Source: Comamonadaceae bacterium
GTDB lineage: Bacteria; Pseudomonadota; Gammaproteobacteria; Burkholderiales; Burkholderiaceae_C
Direction of reading: 5' to 3'
Length of the DNA stretch: 64,000 nucleotides
Assembly: GCA_027486555.1 (NCBI GenBank)
Contig: JAIXOX010000093.1
Location: forward strand, 42,768-106,767
Part shown: positions 8,276 to 16,203 of the stretch, piece by piece
How the letters are laid out: every line of letters starts with the position of its first letter
Position numbering within the stretch: the stretch's first letter is position 1
Notes under the pieces: model-generated
What the model was told of the DNA's origin: nothing
What the model saw: the letters and a program-made list of their open reading frames with translations, nothing else
Database searches by the model: none
Made by a program: the position numbers and the translations under genes

Positions 8276-9169
8276 TTGACAGAAAAAATAGCAAAACAAA
8301 CAAAATGTGGGCCGCTCATTGCGGTCCTTTGTCCGTATTTTGTCCTTCGTGTGGCCGCTGCTTGCTTGGCGACGACAGCTTGCCTGGCGCAACCCGCACC
8401 CACTTCGCGGTCCACCCCTCAAGGGGGGGTGTCAACTGTGCTGGCTCAGGGTCTTACCCAGGCCATCAAGGACATCAAGTTGGGCATGACTGTGGCCGGT
8501 CGTGTAGATGGGGTCTTGATTCGGGAGGGGCAAAGGGTGCAGCAAGGTCAGGTTTTGCTGTACCAAGACAAACAAGCCGAAGAACTCGAAGTCCAACGTC
8601 GTCGCTTGTTGTTGCAGGACAACTCCCGGTTGAACGAGTTGCGCAACAAGGAAGTCGTGCTGACTGAGCAGGTGGGTTCATTGCGTTCCTTGCTTTCATC
8701 TGGTGCCGTTTCGCGCAAGCAGCTCGAAGATGAGGAGATGTCACTGAACGCGGTGGTGGCCGAGCGCAAAGCGCTTGAAATCGGCAAACAACGCGAGCAA
8801 GTGGAGCTCGAAATGGCCATAGAAGCTTTCGAGCGCCGCCACTTGCGATCACCCATCAATGGCATTGTCACCAAGGTGGTTCCACGTACCGGTGAAAGTA
8901 TTGGAGCCCATGAGCCTGTTGTGCATGTGGTGGACATCAGCAGGGTGCGCTTTATGGGCAACATTCCAGTGGCTCAGGGTGCACTGCTGCGCGTGGGTGC
9001 GCAAGTCAAGCTGCGCCTCGGGGGGGACCCGGGCATCACGCGCAATGCTCGTGTGATGTTTGTCTCTCCCATTGCCGATCCCGCCAGCGGGCTGGTCGAG
9101 GTCATCGCCGAATTTGACAATCCCGATGGTGCGGTTCGTCCTGGGGTCACAGGCCGCCTGGTGTTGTGA
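8276..9169 (+). CDS. HlyD/RND-type periplasmic adaptor protein
   Basis: A 297-residue membrane-fusion (adaptor) protein. The TTG at 8276 is supported by AGGGAGA (8264-8270) five bases upstream, and no ATG lies early enough. A hydrophobic N-terminal stretch (LIAVLCPYFVLRVAAACLATTACLA) acts as signal peptide or anchor. Then come the first half of a lipoyl-type domain (VAGRVDGVLIREGQRVQQGQVLLY), a helical hairpin (about 95-175), the second lipoyl half (RRHLRSPINGIVTKVVPRTGESI) and a beta-barrel domain (VRFMGNIPV to the end). Such adaptors link inner-membrane exporters to TolC. It starts 31 nt after the tolC-like gene and ends overlapping or abutting the next gene. It is shorter than classic HlyD (about 480 residues). 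Confidence 0.9.
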   Translation: MTEKIAKQTKCGPLIAVLCPYFVLRVAAACLATTACLAQPAPTSRSTPQGGVSTVLAQGLTQAIKDIKLGMTVAGRVDGVLIREGQRVQQGQVLLYQDKQAEELEVQRRRLLLQDNSRLNELRNKEVVLTEQVGSLRSLLSSGAVSRKQLEDEEMSLNAVVAERKALEIGKQREQVELEMAIEAFERRHLRSPINGIVTKVVPRTGESIGAHEPVVHVVDISRVRFMGNIPVAQGALLRVGAQVKLRLGGDPGITRNARVMFVSPIADPASGLVEVIAEFDNPDGAVRPGVTGRLVL

Positions 9170-9180
9170 AGCCGACCACC

Positions 9181-11121
9181 ATGTCCGCTCCATCGAGTTT
9201 ATCCCCCGATATCAGCAGCGAGTCAGCCAGTGCGCGTTTAGCCAGTTTGGTGCGTCTGGGCGGCACGGCCGAGCAATTTTGGCCGCACTATTTGCAAGCG
9301 GTGGCGCAGGCCCTGTCTGCTCGCCGAGTGCTGTTGCTGGTCTCTTCGGTTGGGCGACCTTGGCAGGCCCGGGCGCAATGGCCGGTGCGTGGCAACGACC
9401 AGCCGGGGGATGTCGATTGGACTTTGGCGTTGGTTGCTGAAGTGCGTAACGGGCAACCGCGACTGCGCCGCAATGCGGACAAGCAGCTTGCGCTGGTGAT
9501 GACCCCCTTGGCCGATGCGACCGAATCCGGGGCGCAAGTGCTGGCCGTTGTCGCATTGGACATTGGCACCGAAACTTGGGACGAGTCCGGCTTGCTGGCT
9601 TGGGCAGCATTGGCCGAGTGGATTCCCTCACAGTGGTCGATGAACATGGCCCTGTCGGGACAGGCCCCACAAAGTGGTTCGTCCCCGGACGCCAGCCATG
9701 TCGCCAGTGGCGCAGTTTCTGCCATTGACCCCGCACAAGTGACGACTCAGAGTGCGCAGGATCGGGCTCAAACGCTTCATGACGTGATGCGCTTGGCCAT
9801 ACGTTTGCAGGAAGAAAAGCGTTTTTTGGCCATGGCCATGGCCATGTGCAATGAATTGGCGCTGCGATTTGCCTGTGAGCGGGTTTCTTTGGGTTGGGTG
9901 GATCGCCACGATCTGAAGCTCACGGCGGTCAGCCACGTCGAACACTTTGACCCCAAGTCTCAGGCCACCCGCTCGCTTGAAGCGGTGATGGACGAGGCGC
10001 TGGCGCAGGAATCGGTGCTGGTTTACCCCCCCGAACCCGGCACGGACCCGGTGTTGCGAGCGCATCAAGCGTATTGTGAAAAAGTGGGGGCTACTTGCAT
10101 CACCACCGTGCCCTTGTTGCATGCCGAGACGGTCATGGCTGTGCTTTGCCTGGAGCGCCAGGCAGGCACCCTGACGGCGGCGCAGTTGTGGGAGCTGCAG
10201 CTCATTGCCGATGCGGTGGCACGCTGGCAGCACACCTTGCATGACCAGGACCGTTGGTTCGGTGCACGGTGGTGGGCCGCATTGAACCGGCAGGCAGGAC
10301 AAATTTTCAAGCCCAGTCACACCGCACTCAAACTCACGGCCATCACCGTCACTGTCCTGTTGGCGCTGTTGTCTTTAACGTATTGGCCTTATCGGGTGGA
10401 TGCGTCTTTGGCCATTCGCAGTCAAGACTTGCTGTTCATGCCTGCGCCTTTTGATGGATACCTGCGCAAGGTCAATGTGCACGTCGGTGAACAAGTGGCT
10501 GAGGGGGCAGTGCTGGTCGAATTGGACACACGCGACTTGGCTCTGGAGGCCTCCATGGCCGAGGCGGATTTGCTGCGTCACTCCCGTGATTCCGAAAAAT
10601 CGATGGCCGCGCATCAACTGGCAGAAATGCAGATCGCAGCGGCCAGGGCGCAGCAATCGGCTTCGCGTTTGGAGATGATTCGCTACCAGTTGGAGAACGC
10701 GCAGGTGCGGGCACCTTATGCCGGGGTGGTCATTGAAGGTGATCTGAAAAAAAACCTGGGTGCTCCTGTTCGCAAAGGAGATCTGCTTCTGAAGTTGGCC
10801 CAAACCAGTCAGGCCTACATCGAGTTGGAAATTGACCAAGCCTACATCCATGACGTGAAAGTCGGCAGCCGTGCAGAGTTTGCGCTGGTGGGCCGTCCCC
10901 AAGACCGTTTCGACATCACGGTCAGTCGGATTGATCCGGCCGCTGTCAACCGCGATGGCCGCACGTTTTATGTGGCCCGAGCCGATGTGGACGGCACCTT
11001 TGAGCCTCATTGGCGGCCCGGCATGGGGGGTACTGCCAAAATTGACGTGGGACTTCGAAGCCCGCTGTGGATCATGACGCAGCGCACTGTGCGTTTTTTG
11101 CGTGAGTTCTTCTGGCTATGA
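9181..11121 (+). CDS. GAF-domain membrane protein with HlyD-like periplasmic part
   Basis: A 646-residue fusion protein. Residues 1-195 are not recognised (possibly a degenerate GAF-like domain); about 200-357 form a GAF-type domain (HDVMRLAIRLQEEKRFLAMAM to LQLIADAVARWQ); one membrane helix follows at about 383-405 (ITVTVLLALLSLTYWPY). The periplasmic remainder is a HlyD-type adaptor: lipoyl half PAPFDGYLRKVNVHVGEQVAEGAVL, a short coiled hairpin, lipoyl half VRAPYAGVVIEGDLKK, then a beta domain with WRPGMGGTAKIDVG. So a cytoplasmic sensory domain is fused to a periplasmic adaptor. An alternative GTG start at 9166 overlaps the upstream stop by four bases (GTGA). Its own end overlaps the next gene by ATGA. 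It could couple an intracellular signal or the motor to the conduit. Confidence 0.87.
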   Translation: MSAPSSLSPDISSESASARLASLVRLGGTAEQFWPHYLQAVAQALSARRVLLLVSSVGRPWQARAQWPVRGNDQPGDVDWTLALVAEVRNGQPRLRRNADKQLALVMTPLADATESGAQVLAVVALDIGTETWDESGLLAWAALAEWIPSQWSMNMALSGQAPQSGSSPDASHVASGAVSAIDPAQVTTQSAQDRAQTLHDVMRLAIRLQEEKRFLAMAMAMCNELALRFACERVSLGWVDRHDLKLTAVSHVEHFDPKSQATRSLEAVMDEALAQESVLVYPPEPGTDPVLRAHQAYCEKVGATCITTVPLLHAETVMAVLCLERQAGTLTAAQLWELQLIADAVARWQHTLHDQDRWFGARWWAALNRQAGQIFKPSHTALKLTAITVTVLLALLSLTYWPYRVDASLAIRSQDLLFMPAPFDGYLRKVNVHVGEQVAEGAVLVELDTRDLALEASMAEADLLRHSRDSEKSMAAHQLAEMQIAAARAQQSASRLEMIRYQLENAQVRAPYAGVVIEGDLKKNLGAPVRKGDLLLKLAQTSQAYIELEIDQAYIHDVKVGSRAEFALVGRPQDRFDITVSRIDPAAVNRDGRTFYVARADVDGTFEPHWRPGMGGTAKIDVGLRSPLWIMTQRTVRFLREFFWL

Positions 11122-13286
11122 GTCTCGAAGAAGCCAGCGGCCGTACCTTCAGCGATGCATGGCACCGTGTGGCGGGCGTGCGCGCCCATTTGCGCACCAG
11201 TGTGATCGCGCATCGCCAAATTTTCCGGGGTGAGCCCTGGATGGTCTTGCGCGACAAGTTCAGTCACGAATGGTTCCGTGTCACGCCCGATGCCTGGACT
11301 TTTTTGTGCCGCTTGGGCGAGGGCACGACGGTGGATGAGGCCTGGAACCGTTCCTTGGAGTTTGATGCTGGCCGAGCCCTCACACAAGAAGAGGTGGTGC
11401 AGCTGATCGGTCAGTTGAACCTGTCTAATCTCTTGCACTTCGACCGTGCCGACTCGCAAGCCAGTCAATTCGAGCGCCATCAAAAACGCAAATCTCGCGA
11501 ACTCAAAGCTATGCTGATGGGGTTTTTGTCGGTCAAGATCCCTCTGTTTGACCCGGACCGCCTGCTGGACAAGGCTTTGCCCTTGATCCGCGCCATCTGC
11601 AGCCGCTGGGGTCTGGCGCTTTACCTGCTGTTGCTTGTCATGGGCCTGAAGGCCGTGGTTGACGAGTCCGACCGCCTGTTTGACCAATCGTCCCATCTCT
11701 TGGTGCCAGGCAATCTGCCTTTGTTGTATGTGGGTTTTTTGTTGTCCAAGACGCTGCATGAATTCAGCCATGCCGCGGCCTGCAAGCTTTTTGGCGGCGA
11801 AGTGCACAAAGTCGGGGTCATGCTGCTGTTTTTTGCGCCCATACCGTACATGGATGCCACCTCAGCCTGGGGCTTTCGCAGCCGATTCGAAAGGGTGATG
11901 GTGGGCGCCTCTGGTGTCACGGCTGAATTGGCCATGGCCGCTTGCGCAGCCCTGGTCTGGGCATCCACAGCGCCGGGCACCCTCAACTCTTTGGCTTACG
12001 ACATCATGTTCGTGGCCAGCGTCTCTACCGCGGTTTTCAACCTCAACCCCTTGCTGCGCTTTGATGGATACCACATTCTGGTGGATGTGCTGGACGTGCC
12101 CAATTTGTTTCAGCGCTCGCGCGACCAATTGCGTTATCTGGCCGAGCGGTATGTGTTGCGCCTGCATGATGCGCAGCCCGCCGCACGCACACCCACCGAG
12201 GTGTTCATGTTGCCGCTTTATGGTGTGGTCAGCCTGCTGTATTGGGTCATGCTGATGGTGACCATTGTGATCTTCATTGCTGGTGAGTACCTGGATCTCG
12301 GGGTGGCCTTGGCGATCTTTCTGATCTTCACGTCGGCGGTCATGCCCCTGTACAAATATGTCAAATATTTGTACAGCGAGCCCCGCCTCGGTTACCGGCG
12401 GGGGCAGGCTGTAGCGATCTCCTCAGGACTGGCGCTTTTGACCTTGGGTCTGTTGACCTTGATCCCCTTGCCCGATCGCATTCGCGTGACCGGTGTGGTT
12501 GAAGCAGTGCAGTCGCGTCAATTGCACACCGACACCGACGGTTTTTTTGCTGAACTGCTGACCCGTCCCGGCAGCCAGGTCAGCGCCGGTCAGCCCTTGC
12601 TGCGCTTGCGCCACCCCGAACTTGAATTTGACATTCGGGCTGCAGAAATGCAACGCGAGCAACTCGAGGCCCAGCGCATCCAGTCGGTCTCCAAAGCGTC
12701 AACCGACTTGGCCACCATCGAGCGCCAGCTCGTATCGGTGCAGCAGAACCTGAGCGAGCTGTACCGCCGACGTGAAGCGCAGCTCATCGTGGCACCGATC
12801 GCTGGCGAGTGGAGTGCCAGTGACCTGGATGGTATTCGTGGACAGTGGCTGGCGCGCGGTGCACCGGTGGGCACCATCGTGAACCCCGACCAGTGGCGTT
12901 TTGTGGCGGTCTTGCCCCAGGTTGGCAGCCATGTCTTGGGCGAATCGATCGAGGGCAGCGAGGTGCGCCTGCGGGGGCAAGAAGGTATCAACATCAGCGT
13001 GGCCGCCACGTCTGTGATGCCTTTTGAGCAAGGCCTGCTGCCATCGCGCGCGTTGGGCATGTCTGGTGGTGGTGACCTGGCTGTTTCACCGTCCGACCCC
13101 AACGGGGTGGTTGCTGCAGAACCTTTTTTTCGAATTGAATCGCCTTTGAAGCCCGATGCAGACCATGCCCCTATGTTGGTGCATGGCCGCATTGGCGTCA
13201 TGCGTTTGACCTTGAGCAGTCGTCCTTTGCTGGTTCAGTGGGAGCGGCGTTTGAGGCAATTTTTGCAGCGGAGGTTCAGGGTATGA
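11118..13286 (+). CDS. PqqD-like / M50 zinc metalloprotease / HlyD-like fusion membrane protein
   Basis: A 722-residue integral membrane protein in three parts. Residues about 25-110 look like a PqqD or RRE peptide-binding domain: strands around PWMVLRDKFSHEWFRVTPDA, then helices LCRLGEGTTVDEAWNRS and LTQEEVVQLIGQLNLSNLL. Residues about 160-430 form a multi-helix M50 (site-2-protease-like) domain with intact zinc ligands His214, Glu215 and His218 in KTLHEFSHAA and the third ligand Asp316 in NPLLRFDGYH. After a last membrane helix (about 435-455) the C-terminus has lipoyl-type halves (TDTDGFFAELLTRPGSQVSAGQPLL and LIVAPIAGEW) with a coiled segment between. The start overlaps the upstream gene by ATGA. 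Related proteins are annotated as putative peptide zinc metalloproteases. I infer it is the inner-membrane core of the exporter and may process the N-terminus of the giant protein. Confidence 0.9.
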   Translation: MSLEEASGRTFSDAWHRVAGVRAHLRTSVIAHRQIFRGEPWMVLRDKFSHEWFRVTPDAWTFLCRLGEGTTVDEAWNRSLEFDAGRALTQEEVVQLIGQLNLSNLLHFDRADSQASQFERHQKRKSRELKAMLMGFLSVKIPLFDPDRLLDKALPLIRAICSRWGLALYLLLLVMGLKAVVDESDRLFDQSSHLLVPGNLPLLYVGFLLSKTLHEFSHAAACKLFGGEVHKVGVMLLFFAPIPYMDATSAWGFRSRFERVMVGASGVTAELAMAACAALVWASTAPGTLNSLAYDIMFVASVSTAVFNLNPLLRFDGYHILVDVLDVPNLFQRSRDQLRYLAERYVLRLHDAQPAARTPTEVFMLPLYGVVSLLYWVMLMVTIVIFIAGEYLDLGVALAIFLIFTSAVMPLYKYVKYLYSEPRLGYRRGQAVAISSGLALLTLGLLTLIPLPDRIRVTGVVEAVQSRQLHTDTDGFFAELLTRPGSQVSAGQPLLRLRHPELEFDIRAAEMQREQLEAQRIQSVSKASTDLATIERQLVSVQQNLSELYRRREAQLIVAPIAGEWSASDLDGIRGQWLARGAPVGTIVNPDQWRFVAVLPQVGSHVLGESIEGSEVRLRGQEGINISVAATSVMPFEQGLLPSRALGMSGGGDLAVSPSDPNGVVAAEPFFRIESPLKPDADHAPMLVHGRIGVMRLTLSSRPLLVQWERRLRQFLQRRFRV

Positions 13287-15346
13287 ACACCATGTCAGAC
13301 ACCTCCGCCTGGTTGAATTTGGCACCCGCACCCACACCCGCAGCTGTGCCTGCAACGGGACTCATCGGGCGTGCCCGTACCTTGGCCCCATTGACGCCGC
13401 TGCCACAAGGAGTGGACGCCCTTTACCAGACCCTGCAAGGCCACTGGATGCGTTGGCGCAACCCGCGATCGCAGTTGATGGCCCAGTCCAAGCGCACTGC
13501 GGCTGCCTTTGATACCCTGATGGGGTTGACCGATGAGGAACTTCAGACGCGTTTGGAACAGGCGCGTGCCTGGATGCGGCTGGAGCCCCAACAGGCGGAT
13601 GGGCATCTTGAAGAGGTGCTGGCGGTGGTGGGCCAATTGGCTTGGCGGCGTTTGGGGCTCAAACCCTATACGGTGCAATTCATGGGTGCCCTGGTGCTGC
13701 AAAGAGGACTGCTTGCCGAGATGGCGACGGGTGAGGGCAAAACCCTGACCGTGGGACTGGCTGCGGTGCTGGCGGGATTGACTGGCCGTCCCTGTCATGT
13801 GATCACTGCCAACGACTATCTGGCCGGTCGTGACGCCGAAGAAATGGGCCCACTTTTTGCGGCCTGTGGCTTGCGAGTGACCTCTATGGCCGGGGATCTG
13901 GAGCCCGCCGAGCGCGCTTTGCGGTATGACGCTGATGTGGTTTACCTGACCGCCAAGGAATTGCTGGCGGATTACCTGCGCGACCAAATGGGTGAGGCTT
14001 CCCCAGCCATGGACGAGCAGCATTGCTTTGCGCAGTGGCTCAGGGGCGAAGCACCCCACGGTGCCAGCGCCTTGCTGGTGCGCGGCCTTCACACGGCCAT
14101 CGTCGACGAAGCTGACAGCATCCTGATCGACGAAGCCGTCACGCCCTTGATCCTGGCGGCCCCTCGAGAGAGTCGAGGCTTGCAGGACGCGGTGCGGCTG
14201 ATTTCCGATTTGGCCAATACCCTGCTGGAAGGCCCTGACTACGAGGCTCAGCCCAAGGGCCAATCGGTTACCTTGCTGGCGAGCGCCAAAGCGCAACTGA
14301 CCGATTTGTCCAGTCAGTTGCCACCCCTTTGGCGACCCGCCCCCCGACGCGAAGAGTTGCTTCGGCAGGCCTTGGTGGTGCGCCACTTTTTTCATCCCGG
14401 CCAACACTTTGTGGTTCAGGACGACGAGGTGGTGCTGCTCGACGAGTTCACCGGTCGCATGACGCCTGGCCGCAGCTTGACAGCAGGTCTGCACCAGGCC
14501 ATCGAGGCCAGTGAGGGGGTCACGATCACCGACCCGAATCAGTCCCTCACGCAGATGAGTTTTCAAACCTTCTTTCGGCGTTTTCGCAAACTGTCCGGTT
14601 GCAGCGGCACCATCCGGGAAGCCGCTTCCGAGGTCTGGCGTGTTTATGGTTTGCAGGTTGTTCGGGTCCCGACCCATCGGCCGCGCCTGACCATTTACCA
14701 CGCCCCGATCTTGGTGCCAGACCTCGTGCAGAAGTGGCACGCCATTGCCCAAGAGGTGGCCCAAGAGCTCTCCCGGGGGCGTCCCGTGCTGGTGGGCGTG
14801 CGCAGCGTGACGGCCAGTGAAGCGCTAGCTCGCGTGTTGCGTGCTCAGGGCATCGAGCCCAGGGTGCTGAATGCCTTGGCGCACGCTGAAGAAGCCGCCA
14901 TCGTTTCAGGGGCTGGGCAGCGTGGCGTTGTCACCATTGCCACCAACATGGCGGGCCGTGGTACGGACATTCGCTTGGGCCAAGGGGTCCCAGAGGCAGG
15001 CGGCTTGCATGTGATCGTGGCCGAAGTCAATGAATCGGGTCGAATCGACCGGCAGCTGGCTGGGCGTTGTGGTCGGCAGGGTGATTTCGGCAGTGTCTCG
15101 ACCTATTTGTGCTTGGCCGACGACCTGGCCCAACGCATGATGCCCGCGCCCTGGCGTCAGTTGGTGCTGATGGTGATGCGCAGCTCCGCTGGCAAGACCT
15201 CTCGCTTGGCGGGTTGGGCTTTTGCCCGTGCCCAGCATCGTGCCGAAGCTGTGGCTTTCCAACGGCGTTGGTCGGTCTTGCGTTCGGACGACTGGATGAA
15301 GTCGGCCTTGCCCTTTGAAGGTCGCCAAAGGAGTCAGCGCTCATGA
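13283..15346 (+). CDS. truncated SecA-like preprotein translocase ATPase
   Basis: A 687-residue SecA homologue. The start at 13283 overlaps the previous stop (ATGA) and follows GGAGG at 13270-13274. Seen in order: helicase domain 1 with Walker A MATGEGKT (residues 147-154) and Walker B VDEADSILIDEAVTPLI (from 274); a preprotein cross-linking-type segment; DEFTGRMTPGRSLTAGLHQAIEA; helicase domain 2 with TNMAGRGTDI (around 555-563) and the arginine-finger motif QLAGRCGRQGD (591-601). Only about 86 residues follow, whereas canonical SecA (about 900) continues for over 300. It therefore lacks the helical wing, the two-helix finger and the zinc-binding C-tail. An extra stretch of about 15 residues precedes the DEAD motif. 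It is probably an accessory motor dedicated to the giant protein, not the housekeeping SecA. Confidence 0.93.
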   Translation: MNTMSDTSAWLNLAPAPTPAAVPATGLIGRARTLAPLTPLPQGVDALYQTLQGHWMRWRNPRSQLMAQSKRTAAAFDTLMGLTDEELQTRLEQARAWMRLEPQQADGHLEEVLAVVGQLAWRRLGLKPYTVQFMGALVLQRGLLAEMATGEGKTLTVGLAAVLAGLTGRPCHVITANDYLAGRDAEEMGPLFAACGLRVTSMAGDLEPAERALRYDADVVYLTAKELLADYLRDQMGEASPAMDEQHCFAQWLRGEAPHGASALLVRGLHTAIVDEADSILIDEAVTPLILAAPRESRGLQDAVRLISDLANTLLEGPDYEAQPKGQSVTLLASAKAQLTDLSSQLPPLWRPAPRREELLRQALVVRHFFHPGQHFVVQDDEVVLLDEFTGRMTPGRSLTAGLHQAIEASEGVTITDPNQSLTQMSFQTFFRRFRKLSGCSGTIREAASEVWRVYGLQVVRVPTHRPRLTIYHAPILVPDLVQKWHAIAQEVAQELSRGRPVLVGVRSVTASEALARVLRAQGIEPRVLNALAHAEEAAIVSGAGQRGVVTIATNMAGRGTDIRLGQGVPEAGGLHVIVAEVNESGRIDRQLAGRCGRQGDFGSVSTYLCLADDLAQRMMPAPWRQLVLMVMRSSAGKTSRLAGWAFARAQHRAEAVAFQRRWSVLRSDDWMKSALPFEGRQRSQRS

Positions 15347-16203
15347 TGCGTGTTCCATCCTGGCCTTGGACGCTTGGCGAGCGCAGCGAAGCTTTGTCCA
15401 GCGCTCTGGCGCCTTGGCTTCGCCAGTTGCATCAAGCGCCAGATGTGGGGTATGAGCTTTCTTGTCGTTTTGGACCGGATGGCGCATGGCCTGACCGCGT
15501 GCTGCTGGCGCTCGATCCAGACCGGATGCGCATCGATCCAACCTCACAAAGCTTGTCCGAATGGGGCATGCCCGATGGCTTGATGCGCACCTGGTTGGAA
15601 GACGCACAGCATGCGCAGCAATTTTTGATCGGCGCAGAAGCATCCCCTGACGGGGTAGACAACCGTGCCTATCTCGGGTTTGGACCTGCTGAACATCCCC
15701 TGCAACCTGGTTTGGCCATGCGCGGTTACAAGTGGCGCGAGGGCCGTCAGCGCGTGAGCGATTACTGGCGGATACCCGTGACTGCACAGCAATTGGCAAG
15801 CCAAGGGGCCATGCCGCGAGGCTTGCCCCGCCAAGCAGACGCTGTTTGGCGCATTTTGATGCAGGTCTTGCAAACGGCCCTGGTCCACGGACAAGGTCTG
15901 GAGCACATGGAATGTTGGGCCGTGACCGAAGCCGAGACGGCGCGTGGCTCGGTGTGCTTGCGCTTGTATGAAACAGGCTTGTGTGTGGCCGATGTGGCCC
16001 CCGCATTGAAGCGGCTGGCGAGCCTTTGGCCGTCGTGCGCGATCGGGTGCGACAGCACCTTGGACAACATGGGCCCCAGAGCCCTGGGTTGGTTGGCCGC
16101 CGGGATCGATGGCGCTGGCCTGCCTTTCATGACCATTTATTGTGAAGCTGGGCGTCTCGATGTCCAGTCTCTGCTCGAAGTATCAGGAGTAGCTTATGCG
16201 TAA
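15343..16203 (+). CDS. unrecognised protein between the SecA-like gene and the giant gene
   Basis: A 286-residue protein without signal peptide or membrane segments, so probably cytoplasmic. I do not recognise a family. It is rich in Trp, Leu and Ala; visible stretches are ELSCRFGPDGAWPDRVLLAL near the start, SDYWRIPVTAQQLASQGAMP in the middle and TIYCEAGRLDVQSLLEVSG at the end. It overlaps the SecA-like gene by ATGA at its start and the giant gene by 8 nt at its end, so it is translationally coupled to both. A small soluble protein coded directly before a secreted substrate suggests a dedicated chaperone or targeting factor for the giant protein, or an adaptor for the SecA-like motor. That is inference from position only. 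Confidence 0.8.
   Translation: MMRVPSWPWTLGERSEALSSALAPWLRQLHQAPDVGYELSCRFGPDGAWPDRVLLALDPDRMRIDPTSQSLSEWGMPDGLMRTWLEDAQHAQQFLIGAEASPDGVDNRAYLGFGPAEHPLQPGLAMRGYKWREGRQRVSDYWRIPVTAQQLASQGAMPRGLPRQADAVWRILMQVLQTALVHGQGLEHMECWAVTEAETARGSVCLRLYETGLCVADVAPALKRLASLWPSCAIGCDSTLDNMGPRALGWLAAGIDGAGLPFMTIYCEAGRLDVQSLLEVSGVAYA

Noticed and set aside
13283..15346. Possibility that this is the housekeeping secA
   Set aside because: It is 200 residues too short, lacks finger, wing and zinc tail, and is embedded in the export operon; a normal secA is expected elsewhere in the genome.
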